NCBI RefSeq assembly: GCF_035917455.1
Contig: NZ_CP109078.1
Span: 6,432,001 to 6,496,000 of the forward strand
Source of the DNA: Micromonospora sp. NBC_01796
Lineage (GTDB): Bacteria > Actinomycetota > Actinomycetes > Mycobacteriales > Micromonosporaceae
Length of the DNA: 64,000 bases
Direction of reading: 5' to 3'
Below the pieces are notes generated by a model. That model saw nothing but the letters and a program-made list of their open reading frames with translations. It was not told the origin of the DNA and searched no databases. A program made the translations under genes and the position numbers. This document shows, in pieces, positions 16,761 through 25,242 of the stretch (position 1 is the stretch's first letter; each line of letters begins with the position of its first letter).

Positions 16761-18119
16761 ATGCGCATCAGGGGAGCCGGATCCGTGGTCGCGGCGCTGC
16801 TCGCGGGTACGGTGGTGGCCGGCGGAATCGCCTTTGCCACCGGGGCGAGCGCGGCGGAGAGTTCGCAGTTCAGCGTGGTGAACGGAGCCATCCGTACGGC
16901 GACCGGCACCCCGGTGCCGGCATCGGGCACGCACGCGTCGCTGTGGGGCAACAACAGCTACGCCACCACCGCGATCACCGGGTCGGGTCGGGTGCTGGTC
17001 GGTGCGATCGGTGACAACTGCCAGGGTTGGCCGACCGTCCGGGTGACGGTGGACGGCACCGCTGTCGGCACCAGCACGATCGTCAGCGCCACCAGCTACG
17101 GCACCTATCCGATCGGCACGGCTGTCGGCGCCGGACAGCACAACGTGAAGATCGAGTTGATCAACGACTTCCAGTCGACGACCTGCGACCGCAACGTCCA
17201 CCTCGCGTACGCGCGGATGGAGACGCCCGGCTCCACCGTCGACACCAGGTTCAGCTTCGCCGTCATGCCCGACACCCAGCAGGAGGTGCTGAACGCCTCC
17301 GACACCCGGTTCCGCCAGCGCACCGACTGGCTGGTCGGCAACCGGTCCGCGCTGGACCTGCGGTTCGTGACCCACTCCGGCGACGTGGTCAACTGGGACA
17401 CCCCCGACCACTCGCAGTACACGATCGCCCGCAACGCCATGCGGTCGTTGGAGACCGCGGGCATTCCGTACTCGCTGGCGCTCGGCAACCACGACACCCA
17501 GGCGACCGGGGTCGGCGGCTCGGCCCGGGACCCCGCCCGCACCCGTGAGCTGGTCCGGGACACCACCGTGTTCAACCAGTACTTCACCGCCGCCCAGTAC
17601 GGCGCAGTGCAGGGACAGTTCGAGGCCGGCAAGGTGGACAACTCGTACTCCACGTACGAGGCCGGTGGCCTGCAGTGGCTGGTGCTGACCCTGGAGCTGT
17701 GGCCGCGTACGGCGGCGGTCACCTGGGCGAAGAGCGTCGTCGCGGCGCACCCCCGGCACAACGTCATCGTGGTCACCCACGACTACATCGACGGCAACGG
17801 CAACATCGAGCAGAGCGCCGGGTACGGGGCCACCAGCCCGCAGTACCTGTTCGACAACCTGATCAAGCAGTACGCGAACGTCAGGTTCGTCTTCTCCGGC
17901 CACGTCGGGATCGCGGGCAACCGGGTGGACACCGGGGTCAACGGGAACAAGATCTACACGTTCCTGCAGACGTTCCACTCCAACACCACCAACCCGGTCC
18001 GGCTGGTAGAGATCGACACGGCGGCCAACTCGGTGCGTACCTGGGTCTACGGACCCTTCAACAACCAGTCCTTCACCGAGTACGACCGGTCGTTCACCGG
18101 GCTCGCCCTGGTCCGCTGA
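16761..18119 (+). CDS. Secreted metallophosphoesterase with N-terminal carbohydrate-binding domain
   Basis: A 452-residue exported protein. A signal peptide ends near GASAAES. Residues about 35-150 form a beta-rich module resembling xylan-binding calcium-dependent modules (VLVGAIGDNCQGWPTVRVTVDG, read in parts). The calcineurin-type phosphoesterase domain follows with metal motifs FAVMPDTQQ, VTHSGDVVNW, ALGNHDTQ, VVTHDYID and FSGHVG. The usual first DxH reads PDTQ, with Gln in place of His. GGAGG at 16752-16756 clearly sets ATG 16761. It could hydrolyse phosphate esters on cell-wall or environmental glycans. It is convergent with the MMPL gene, 12 bases apart. Confidence 0.88.
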   Translation: MRIRGAGSVVAALLAGTVVAGGIAFATGASAAESSQFSVVNGAIRTATGTPVPASGTHASLWGNNSYATTAITGSGRVLVGAIGDNCQGWPTVRVTVDGTAVGTSTIVSATSYGTYPIGTAVGAGQHNVKIELINDFQSTTCDRNVHLAYARMETPGSTVDTRFSFAVMPDTQQEVLNASDTRFRQRTDWLVGNRSALDLRFVTHSGDVVNWDTPDHSQYTIARNAMRSLETAGIPYSLALGNHDTQATGVGGSARDPARTRELVRDTTVFNQYFTAAQYGAVQGQFEAGKVDNSYSTYEAGGLQWLVLTLELWPRTAAVTWAKSVVAAHPRHNVIVVTHDYIDGNGNIEQSAGYGATSPQYLFDNLIKQYANVRFVFSGHVGIAGNRVDTGVNGNKIYTFLQTFHSNTTNPVRLVEIDTAANSVRTWVYGPFNNQSFTEYDRSFTGLALVR

Positions 18120-18131
18120 ACCCCGTACCGA

Positions 18132-20288
18132 TCACGGCGACTCGCGACCGTGGGGCTCGATCGGGGCCCCGCGGTCGCTGTCGTCGGCCACGTCCGCGTG
18201 TCCGGGCCACCAGGCCACGTGCCCGAGCAGCGCGGTGATGGCCGGGGTGAGGAACAGCGACATCACGAACGCGACGATCACGATGCCGGCGGAGATGGCG
18301 AAGCCCATCTGGGTGAGTGTGCTGTTGCCGGCCAGCATGAGCGAGGCGAACGTACCGGCGAGGATGAGGCCGGCGGCGGCGACCGTGGGTCCGGCGTGCC
18401 GGATCGCCATCGCGGCTGCGTCGCGCGGACTGCGCCCCTCGCGCGCCTCCTCCCGGAGCCGGGCGATCATGAGGATGTTGTAGTCGGTGCCGAGTGCCAC
18501 CACGAACAGGTACATGATCACCGGCAGGATGAAGATCAGACCGGGCTCACCGAGACCGTGCTGGAAGATCAGCACAGTGGCGCCCAGGGTCGCGGCGAAA
18601 CCGAGGCCCACCGAGAGCATCAGGTACCAGGGCGCCACCACGCTGCGCAGCAGCAACCCCAGGATGACCATGATGAGTACGGCCGCGACCGGGAACACCA
18701 CCGCGTAGTCACGGTTGACGGCCGCCTGGATGTCGACGAAGACCGCGGTGATGCCACCGACGAACGCGGTCGTCCCGTCCGGTGCCGCCGAGTGCGCGGT
18801 GCTGCGCAGCGGCCCCTTGACGGTGTGCAGCGCGGCCGAGGACTGCGGGGTGTTCGCCAGGGTCACCTGGAAGTCCGCGACCCGGCCGTCCGGTGACAGG
18901 GTCGGCTGCCCGACCTGCCCGACACCGGGCACCTTGGCCAGCGCGTCCCGGTACGCACCGAGCCGGTCGGTCGGCAGCGGGCTGCCGGTGTCCGAGCGCA
19001 GGAACACGTTGGACGGCTCGGTGGCGCCCGCCGGCAGGCCCCTGAGCAGTTCCTTGCTCCAGACGTTCGACTCCGACTCGGTCGAGGTCGATCCGCTGCT
19101 CAGGTCGAAGTTCGGATGGAAGCCCAGGGCGAAGACGGCGAGCACGATCAGTCCGGCGCCCGAGACCGCCGCGTACACCGCCGGCCGGCGGGCCAGGGAA
19201 CGGCCGATCGCGGCGAACCGGGCGCCACGCGGTTCGCGCCGCCACGCGTTCGAGGGCCAGAACACCTTCGTCCCGAGCAACGAGACGATCGCCGGGATGA
19301 GGGTGAGCCCGGCGACCAGGGTGGTGGCGACCGCGATGGCCAGGGCCGGCCCGAGGGACTTGAACAGGCCGAGCGTCGACAGGGTGAGGGCCAGGAAGGC
19401 GATGATGACCGCACCCGCCGCCGAGGCGATCGCCTCGCCGGCTCGGGCGACCGCGCTGACCATCGCCGTCTTCGGGTCCTCGCCCAGGCGCAGCCGCTCC
19501 CGGAAGCGGAACATCAGGAACAGGATGTAGTCGGTGCCGACGCCGAACAGCACCACGATCAGCATCGCGCTCACCGAGCTGTCGGTCTTCAGGTCGAACG
19601 CCTGGTTCGCCCAGGCGATCAGACCGGTCGCGATCTGCGACACCAGGCCGATCACGATCACCGGTAGCAGGGCGATGATCGGGCTCCGGAAGATGATCAA
19701 CAGCAGGATGATGATCAGGCCGATGGTGGCGATCCCGATGATCGCGTTCGCCCGGTTCCCGGAATCCTGGGCATCCAGGTTCTGCGCGGCCGTACCGGTG
19801 ATGCCGGACTTGAGGTCGGTGTTCGCGACCTGGTCCTGTAGCGCGGCCCGCAGCGCCTTCACCGCGTCGGGCTGGGCCTGGTCGGCCGGACCGCGCTGCG
19901 GCGTCATCTCGACCGCGATGATCTGGATCAACCGATTGGGCGAGGGTGGCGTCGGCGTGAGTGCGATGACGTCGGGGAAGTGGCGATCGGTCAGAGCCTG
20001 CCCGATCGCGACGACCTTCGTCGCGTCGGCGTCGGTCAGCGGTGCGCCGTCCCGCCGCTCGAACACGATGATCGCCGACGGCGTGGCCGCCCGGGGGAAC
20101 GCCTGCTGCTGGACCTCGGCGGCCCGGATCGACTCGTAGTGTGACGGCAGGAACGACGCCTCGTCGGTGGTCGCGGTCAGCGTCGGTGCGAAGCCGATCA
20201 CCCCTACCGCGGCGGCCACCCAGGCCACGATCACCCAGATGGGGTGGCGGACCACGAACCGCCCGACAGCAGCGAACACCCGCGGCAC
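18132..20288 (-). CDS. MMPL-family RND transporter
   Basis: A 718-residue inner-membrane transporter of the MMPL/RND class with 12 predicted helices in two halves. Each half has a large external loop (about residues 40-190 and 395-540). Helix-4-type phrases are FGVGTDYILFLMFRFRE and LGTDYNILMIARLREEAREG, carrying the Asp-Tyr residues used for proton coupling in this family. The C-terminal about 20 residues are charged. The start MPRVFAAVGRF at 20288 has GAAGAGG close before it. It lies downstream of the SARP gene on the same strand (138-base gap) and may be co-regulated. The substrate, a lipid or secondary metabolite, is unknown. Confidence 0.93.
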   Translation of the reverse strand: MPRVFAAVGRFVVRHPIWVIVAWVAAAVGVIGFAPTLTATTDEASFLPSHYESIRAAEVQQQAFPRAATPSAIIVFERRDGAPLTDADATKVVAIGQALTDRHFPDVIALTPTPPSPNRLIQIIAVEMTPQRGPADQAQPDAVKALRAALQDQVANTDLKSGITGTAAQNLDAQDSGNRANAIIGIATIGLIIILLLIIFRSPIIALLPVIVIGLVSQIATGLIAWANQAFDLKTDSSVSAMLIVVLFGVGTDYILFLMFRFRERLRLGEDPKTAMVSAVARAGEAIASAAGAVIIAFLALTLSTLGLFKSLGPALAIAVATTLVAGLTLIPAIVSLLGTKVFWPSNAWRREPRGARFAAIGRSLARRPAVYAAVSGAGLIVLAVFALGFHPNFDLSSGSTSTESESNVWSKELLRGLPAGATEPSNVFLRSDTGSPLPTDRLGAYRDALAKVPGVGQVGQPTLSPDGRVADFQVTLANTPQSSAALHTVKGPLRSTAHSAAPDGTTAFVGGITAVFVDIQAAVNRDYAVVFPVAAVLIMVILGLLLRSVVAPWYLMLSVGLGFAATLGATVLIFQHGLGEPGLIFILPVIMYLFVVALGTDYNILMIARLREEAREGRSPRDAAAMAIRHAGPTVAAAGLILAGTFASLMLAGNSTLTQMGFAISAGIVIVAFVMSLFLTPAITALLGHVAWWPGHADVADDSDRGAPIEPHGRESP

Positions 20289-20426
20289 CTCTTCGTGATC
20301 GACGGCCTCCGTTCCGTGATCAACCTAAACGCTCACCCCCGCCGGGGTACGGGAAATGGCTTGGCTCCACCCCAACGGGCGCCGCACCGGATGTCAGCCT
20401 GCCCCGACGCACCGCCGACGTGTCGC

Positions 20427-22400
20427 TCAGCGGATGGCGGGCACGCGTTCGCCCGCCCAGCGGTCCGCCGGTGCGATCGAGGGAAGATCCGTGTACGCGG
20501 AGAGCGTCCGAGCCGAACTCACCGCCGTGGTCCGGTGGAAGCGAGCCAGCCGGGCCAGCGCCTCCTCGCGTTGGGCCGACCCGCACACCAGCAACGCCTT
20601 GCGGCGGGCGAACCACCTGACCACGCTCTGGTAGCGGTAACGCTGGTACGGCCCGGTCTCGACCAGGTGGACGTCGGCGAGCGACTCCATCACCCGCTCG
20701 GCCTCGTACGGCGGAAGGTCGAGCAGGCTCGCGACGGCGGCGAGGTCGAGGTCCGGCCCGTCCGGCAGTGCGGCGAGGCAGAACGCCGTCGCCTGCCGCG
20801 GGTCGAGCTGCCCGTACGCGCGCTCGAACGGCACCTCGACCGCTATGCAGTCCTCGTGCAGGGCCACCGGCTGGCGGATCTCGACCCGCAGTCGATCCTC
20901 GATCGCCGCCACGCTCCACTCGGGTCGGGCGGCCAGCCGGGCGGCGGCGAGCCGTACGGCCAGCGGAAGGTGCGAGCAGATCTCGGCGTAACGGCGGGCC
21001 GGCTCGGGTTCGGCGCGTACCCGGTCGGCACCGGCGACCCGTTCCATCAGGGCCAACGACTCGTCCGGCCGGAACGCGTCGACCGTCGACCACCGCGCGG
21101 CGGGCACCCCCGCCATCCGGCGGTCGGCGGTGACGATGACCGCGCTGCCCGGACTCGCCGGCAGCAGGTGCCGCAGTTGCTCGGCGTCCCGAGCGTGGTC
21201 GAGCACCATCAGCACCCGCCGGCCGTCGAGCACCGTACGCCACAGCGCCGCCCGTTCGGCCAACGAATCGGGATGGCTGTCGGGCCCGACCCCGTACGCC
21301 CGCAGGAACGAGCCCAGCGCCTGCCGCGCCTCGACCGGTTCCTCGTCGGGGCCGCGCAGGTCGAGGTAGAGCTGCCCGTCCGGGAACCGGTCCCGGACCG
21401 CGTGCGCGGCGTGGACGGCGAGCGTGCTGGTGCCCACCCCGGCCAGGCCGACGAGGCCGACGACCGGGGCGCGGTCGACAGCCGACAGCGCGGTGGTGAC
21501 GGTGCGCATGATCTCGACGCGTCCGGTGAAGTCGGCGAGGTCGGCCGGTAGCTGCGCCGGGACCGGCGGGACCGGTGGCCGGGCGGGCACCGGCGCGGCC
21601 GTGGCCGGGGTGCGCCGGTCGGCCGGTATGAGCAGCGTCGGGTCGCCGGTCAGGATGCGCTGGTGCAGGTCCTGCAACGCCCGTCCGGGGTCCAGTCCGA
21701 GTTCGTCGCCGAGCAGCCGCCGGACCTCCCGGTAGCTGGCCAGGGCGTCGGCCTTGCGGCCGGACCGGTAGAGCGCGAGGATCAGCAGCTGTCGCAGGCG
21801 TTCGCAGAGCGGTTCGTCGGCCACCAGGGCGGACAGCTCGGTCACCGCCTCGGAGTGTCGGCCCAGGTCGAGATCGATCGCCAGCCGGTCCTCGATCGCG
21901 GCCCGCCGCAGGCTCTCCAGCCGCATGCCCTGACTCTGCGCGTAGGGGCCGGGCACACCGGCGAGGGCCGAACCCTGCCACAGCGCTTCCGCCGAGCGCA
22001 GCGATGCCGCCGCACCCGCCAGGTCGCCGTCGGCGCGGTCGGCCGCCGCCCCGGCGACCAACTCCCGGAACCGGCGGTAGTCGAGGTCCTCCGGGCCGAC
22101 CCGCAGCGTGTAACCGCCACCGACGGACTCGATCACGTCCGCCGGGTCCGGGGCTCCGGTCGTCAGGACCCGGCGCAGCCGGTACAGGTAGGTGCGTACG
22201 GTGCCGCTGGCTGCCCGGGGCGGGTCGACGTCCCACAGCGCGTCGATGAGTTCGGTGATCGTGGCCTGGCTGCCCTCCCGCAGCAGGAGCGCGGCGAGCA
22301 CCGCCCGCTGCTGTGGCGAGCCGAGGTCCAGCTCGACGTCGCCGCGCCAGGCCCGGACCGGGCCCAGCACCGAGAACCGTGGCTGGTGCGTCATCGCCAT
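20427..22400 (-). CDS. SARP (AfsR/DnrI-type) regulator with NB-ARC-like domain
   Basis: A 657-residue actinomycete pathway regulator. The OmpR-like winged helix (residues about 1-100; LGSPQQRAVLAALLLREG, VRTYLYRLRRVL) is followed by a bacterial transcriptional activation domain (about 105-250; DYRRFRELV, LGDELGLDPGRALQDLH). An NB-ARC-type domain begins near residue 315. Its P-loop reads GLAGVGTSTLA, where the Walker A lysine is replaced by Thr, so ATP binding may be weak or absent. The AfsR-type TPR tail is missing. It is divergent from a flavin oxidoreductase gene. Three GTCGAC repeats spaced 11 bp apart (22496-22523) lie between them and resemble a SARP site. Confidence 0.92.
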   Translation of the reverse strand: MAMTHQPRFSVLGPVRAWRGDVELDLGSPQQRAVLAALLLREGSQATITELIDALWDVDPPRAASGTVRTYLYRLRRVLTTGAPDPADVIESVGGGYTLRVGPEDLDYRRFRELVAGAAADRADGDLAGAAASLRSAEALWQGSALAGVPGPYAQSQGMRLESLRRAAIEDRLAIDLDLGRHSEAVTELSALVADEPLCERLRQLLILALYRSGRKADALASYREVRRLLGDELGLDPGRALQDLHQRILTGDPTLLIPADRRTPATAAPVPARPPVPPVPAQLPADLADFTGRVEIMRTVTTALSAVDRAPVVGLVGLAGVGTSTLAVHAAHAVRDRFPDGQLYLDLRGPDEEPVEARQALGSFLRAYGVGPDSHPDSLAERAALWRTVLDGRRVLMVLDHARDAEQLRHLLPASPGSAVIVTADRRMAGVPAARWSTVDAFRPDESLALMERVAGADRVRAEPEPARRYAEICSHLPLAVRLAAARLAARPEWSVAAIEDRLRVEIRQPVALHEDCIAVEVPFERAYGQLDPRQATAFCLAALPDGPDLDLAAVASLLDLPPYEAERVMESLADVHLVETGPYQRYRYQSVVRWFARRKALLVCGSAQREEALARLARFHRTTAVSSARTLSAYTDLPSIAPADRWAGERVPAIR

Positions 22401-22495
22401 CCCATCACCGGTCGAGTAACTGCGCGGTCGAGCCTATCCGGTCCGGCGACGGCCGATGATCATCGTTGCTCGCCGGTCGCCCCGGTTCCGGTGCC

Positions 22496-22523
22496 GTCGA
22501 CGAAACGTCGACCGGACGTCGAC
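22496..22523 (+). promoter_or_regulatory. Probable SARP binding site: three direct repeats at 11-bp spacing
   Basis: GTCGAC occurs at 22496, 22507 and 22518, exactly one per 11 bases. SARPs are known to bind heptameric direct repeats spaced 11 bp (one per helical turn) just upstream of the -10 box of target genes. TGCAAT (22535-22540), eleven bases after the last repeat, could be the -10 for the oxidoreductase transcript, with GTG 22601 downstream. Confidence 0.7.
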
Positions 22524-22600
22524 AACCGCTGAACTGCAATGGGTGGGCAGCCCGGCGTCGGTCGGGCCGGCAACGACCGTTCAGAAGGGCCGTACCTCCC

Positions 22601-24040
22601 GTGACTTCGACAACTTCCCCTGTCAACCATCCGACCCCGGCCGGCGCACCGCAGCCCGTGCCGCTGGACGCGAACGCGGTCGACCGGTTGCGCGCCCGCG
22701 TCGCCGGACCGGTGCTCCTGTCCGGCGACGACAACCTCGCCGACGAGCTGGCCACGTACAACCTGACCGTGGTGCACCGGCCGGCGGTGGTCGTCGGCGC
22801 GACCGGACCCGAGGACGTACGGGCGGCGGTCCGGTTCGCGACCGACCACGGCCTTCCGGTGGCGGTCCTCGCCGCCGGTCACGGTAGTTCCGTACCCTCC
22901 GACGGCTCGGTCCTGATCACCGTCCGGCGGATGCGGGCGCTCACCGTCGACGCCACCGCCCGTACCGCGCGGGTGGAGGCGGGCGTCCGCTGGGCCGAGG
23001 TGATCGAGCAGGCCGGCAGGTTCGGGCTGGCCCCGCTGAACGGCTCCTCACCGACGGTGTCGGTGATCGGCTACACCCTGGGCGGCGGCCTCGGCCCGAT
23101 GGGTCGCGCCTACGGCTACGCCGCCGACCACGTACGCAGCCTCGACGTGGTCACCGCCGACGGTGAACTCCGGCACGTCACCGCCGAGACCGAACCCGAC
23201 CTGTTCTGGGCGCTGCGCGGCGCGAAGGGCAACTTCGGTGTGGTGACCGCGATCGAGTTCGACCTGTTCCCGGTCGCCCGCCTCTACGGCGGTGGCCTGT
23301 TCTTCCCCGGCGAGCAGGCCGCCGAGGTGCTGCACCGGTACGCCGACTGGACCGCGGACCTGCCCGAGGAGATGACCTCCTCGATCGGCCTGCTGCACCT
23401 GCCGCCGCTGCCGTTCGTGCCCGAGCCGCTGCGGGACCGGCTCGTCGTCCACGTCCGGATCGCCTACCTCGGCACCGCCGCCGACGGGGAGCGGCTGGTC
23501 GCCCCGCTGCGCGACCTCGGTCCCCGGATCATCGACACCGTGGCCGAGATGCCGTACACCGAGATCGCTTCCGTACACGCGGACCCGGTGGACCCGCTGC
23601 CGCTGTACGAGAGCGGGACGCTGCTGCGGGAACTGACCCCGGAGACGATCGACACCATCCTCGCCTTCGCCGGCCCGGAGGCCGCCTCACCGCTGGTCCT
23701 GGCCGAGTTGCGGCACCTCGGGGGTGCGCTCGGCCGCCCGCCCGCGCAGCCGAACGCGGTCGGCAACCGGGACGCCGCGTACTCGTTCTTCGCCGTCGCG
23801 GCCGGCGGCCCGCCGCAGGCGCAGGCCCTGGTCGACTACCAGCGTGACTTCGTCGACCACCTGACGCCGTGGACCACCGGCCGGCGCTACCTGAACTTCA
23901 TGTTCGCCCACGACACCACCCCGGACCAGGTACGGCACGCGTTCGACCCGGAGACCTACCGCCGGCTCGGCGAGCTGAAGAACCGGTACGACCCGGCCAA
24001 CACCTTCCGGATCAACCACAACATCCCGCCGGTCGGCTGA
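22601..24040 (+). CDS. FAD-binding oxidoreductase (berberine-bridge/6-HDNO type)
   Basis: A 479-residue flavin oxidase of the PCMH family. The FAD-binding domain spans about residues 30-200. Marks are ELATYNLTVVHRPAVVVGAT (read in parts), the VAVLAAGHGS segment whose His is the usual 8-alpha-histidyl FAD link, and GYTLGGGLGPMGRAYG. The second covalent cysteine found in bicovalent members is not present there, so FAD is probably held by His alone. The C-terminal BBE domain ends with LGELKNRYDPANTFRINHNI. GTG 22601 with AGAAGGG upstream was chosen; a frame from 22466 would run through the regulatory repeats. It is the likely target of the divergent SARP. The substrate is unknown. Confidence 0.9.
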   Translation: MTSTTSPVNHPTPAGAPQPVPLDANAVDRLRARVAGPVLLSGDDNLADELATYNLTVVHRPAVVVGATGPEDVRAAVRFATDHGLPVAVLAAGHGSSVPSDGSVLITVRRMRALTVDATARTARVEAGVRWAEVIEQAGRFGLAPLNGSSPTVSVIGYTLGGGLGPMGRAYGYAADHVRSLDVVTADGELRHVTAETEPDLFWALRGAKGNFGVVTAIEFDLFPVARLYGGGLFFPGEQAAEVLHRYADWTADLPEEMTSSIGLLHLPPLPFVPEPLRDRLVVHVRIAYLGTAADGERLVAPLRDLGPRIIDTVAEMPYTEIASVHADPVDPLPLYESGTLLRELTPETIDTILAFAGPEAASPLVLAELRHLGGALGRPPAQPNAVGNRDAAYSFFAVAAGGPPQAQALVDYQRDFVDHLTPWTTGRRYLNFMFAHDTTPDQVRHAFDPETYRRLGELKNRYDPANTFRINHNIPPVG

Positions 24041-24063
24041 GCCCCGACTCCGACGACAAGCCC

Positions 24064-24100
24064 GCGGCCCCGGTCCCGACCCGTTCGGGAGCGGGGCCGC
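24064..24100. terminator. Bidirectional two-part hairpin after the oxidoreductase gene
   Basis: An outer stem of 9 bp (GCGGCCCCG / CGGGGCCGC) and an inner stem of 6 bp (TCCCGA / TCGGGA) separated by one G-G mismatch, with a 5-base loop, lie between two convergent genes. Confidence 0.75.
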
Positions 24101-24115
24101 CACGGTCCGGGACGG

Positions 24116-25201
24116 CTACCCGGCCCACGCCTCCTCGGCGGTGACCACCGGGCGGCCGGTGCGTACGGACTCCTCGATGGCGAGGCTGAGCAGGTGGTCC
24201 TGGCAGGCTTCGGCGAGCGGGTACGGCGCCGCCGCCTCCTCCCGCGCCCACGCACCGGTACGGGCCACGATGTCGGCCACCGCGAGATCGTCGTCGGAGA
24301 GTCCGCTGCCCACGAACGGGTTCCGGTAGACCACGCGCCCGTCGAAGCTGATGTGCTTCAGGTCGCGTCCCTCCAGGTTGAGGTCGACCCCGGTCTGGCG
24401 GCGTACCAGCGGAGACTCCACCGGAGTGGTCGGGTCGACCAACCGGACGACCTGGTCGTCGACGATCTCGCCGAGCGAGCCACGAATCGTCAGCCGCCGG
24501 GCCCGCAGCGGGTTCCACCACTGGTTGTCGGTGAAGTCGTACAGCCCCATCCGGCCACCGAAGTCGATGGTCGCCAGGGTGGTGGACAACTGCCGGGGAG
24601 CGTCGTCACCGCTCCAACCGTCCGGGGACAGGGGGTCGGCCAGCGGCGCGACGAAGGCCCGCGCGCTGACCTCGGCCGGGTCGTACCCGACGCCGAGCAG
24701 GCCGCGGATGAGCGAGACCGCGTGATAGAGGTGGGTCGACGAGATCTGTACGGAGGTCGGCTCGCCGATCACCCCGGCCCGAACCAGTTCGAGCCGGGCG
24801 GCGTGTCCCGGCATCAGCAGGTACTGCTCGGCGACCTGGACCAGCCCGCTCGCGCCCACGTCCGACCAGAGCGAGCGCAGCCCGTCCAGGTCCGGCGCCG
24901 GCGGGGTTTCGGCGAGTACGGGCACACCGGCAGTGACCAGCTCACGGGTCGCCTCCGGGGTCACCGCCCAGGGCACCGACACGATGACGAAGTCCGGCCG
25001 CTCGTGGGCGAGCAGGTCGGCGGTGGAGCGGAACGTCGGCACGCCCCACTCCGCCGTCACCTCGTCGCCCCGTTGCCCGGTACGGGTGACCACACCGGTG
25101 ACCCGCAACCGGTCGGGCAGCAGCCGGGCCAGCCGCAGGAAGAACAGCGACCGCCAGCCGCTACCGACCAAACCGAACCGGGTCTGCGCCACCGCTGTCA
25201 T
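24116..25201 (-). CDS. Gfo/Idh/MocA-family oxidoreductase
   Basis: A 361-residue NAD(P)-dependent oxidoreductase-like protein. The Rossmann motif is FGLVGSGWRSLFF (about residues 8-20). The family segment after strand 4 reads PVLAETPPAP, where typical members have an EKP motif; Glu is kept and Lys is replaced by Thr. The C-terminal beta domain includes ATIDFGGRMGLYDF and NPLRARRLTIRGSLGEI. GGGGAG six bases before ATG 25201 sets the start. It is the last gene of a likely operon with gamma-glutamyltransferase (41-base gap) and M23 peptidase. A role in sugar or amino-acid metabolism is possible but not shown. Confidence 0.87.
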   Translation of the reverse strand: MTAVAQTRFGLVGSGWRSLFFLRLARLLPDRLRVTGVVTRTGQRGDEVTAEWGVPTFRSTADLLAHERPDFVIVSVPWAVTPEATRELVTAGVPVLAETPPAPDLDGLRSLWSDVGASGLVQVAEQYLLMPGHAARLELVRAGVIGEPTSVQISSTHLYHAVSLIRGLLGVGYDPAEVSARAFVAPLADPLSPDGWSGDDAPRQLSTTLATIDFGGRMGLYDFTDNQWWNPLRARRLTIRGSLGEIVDDQVVRLVDPTTPVESPLVRRQTGVDLNLEGRDLKHISFDGRVVYRNPFVGSGLSDDDLAVADIVARTGAWAREEAAAPYPLAEACQDHLLSLAIEESVRTGRPVVTAEEAWAG

Positions 25202-25242
25202 CCGGACTCCCCACTCGGCGGGCTGATCTTGGCAGTCACACC

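Noticed and set aside
25222-25240. Second copy of the 7355 palindrome arm
   Set aside because: Only GATCTTG-GCAGT resembles the arm; there is no inverted partner nearby, so it is most likely chance.
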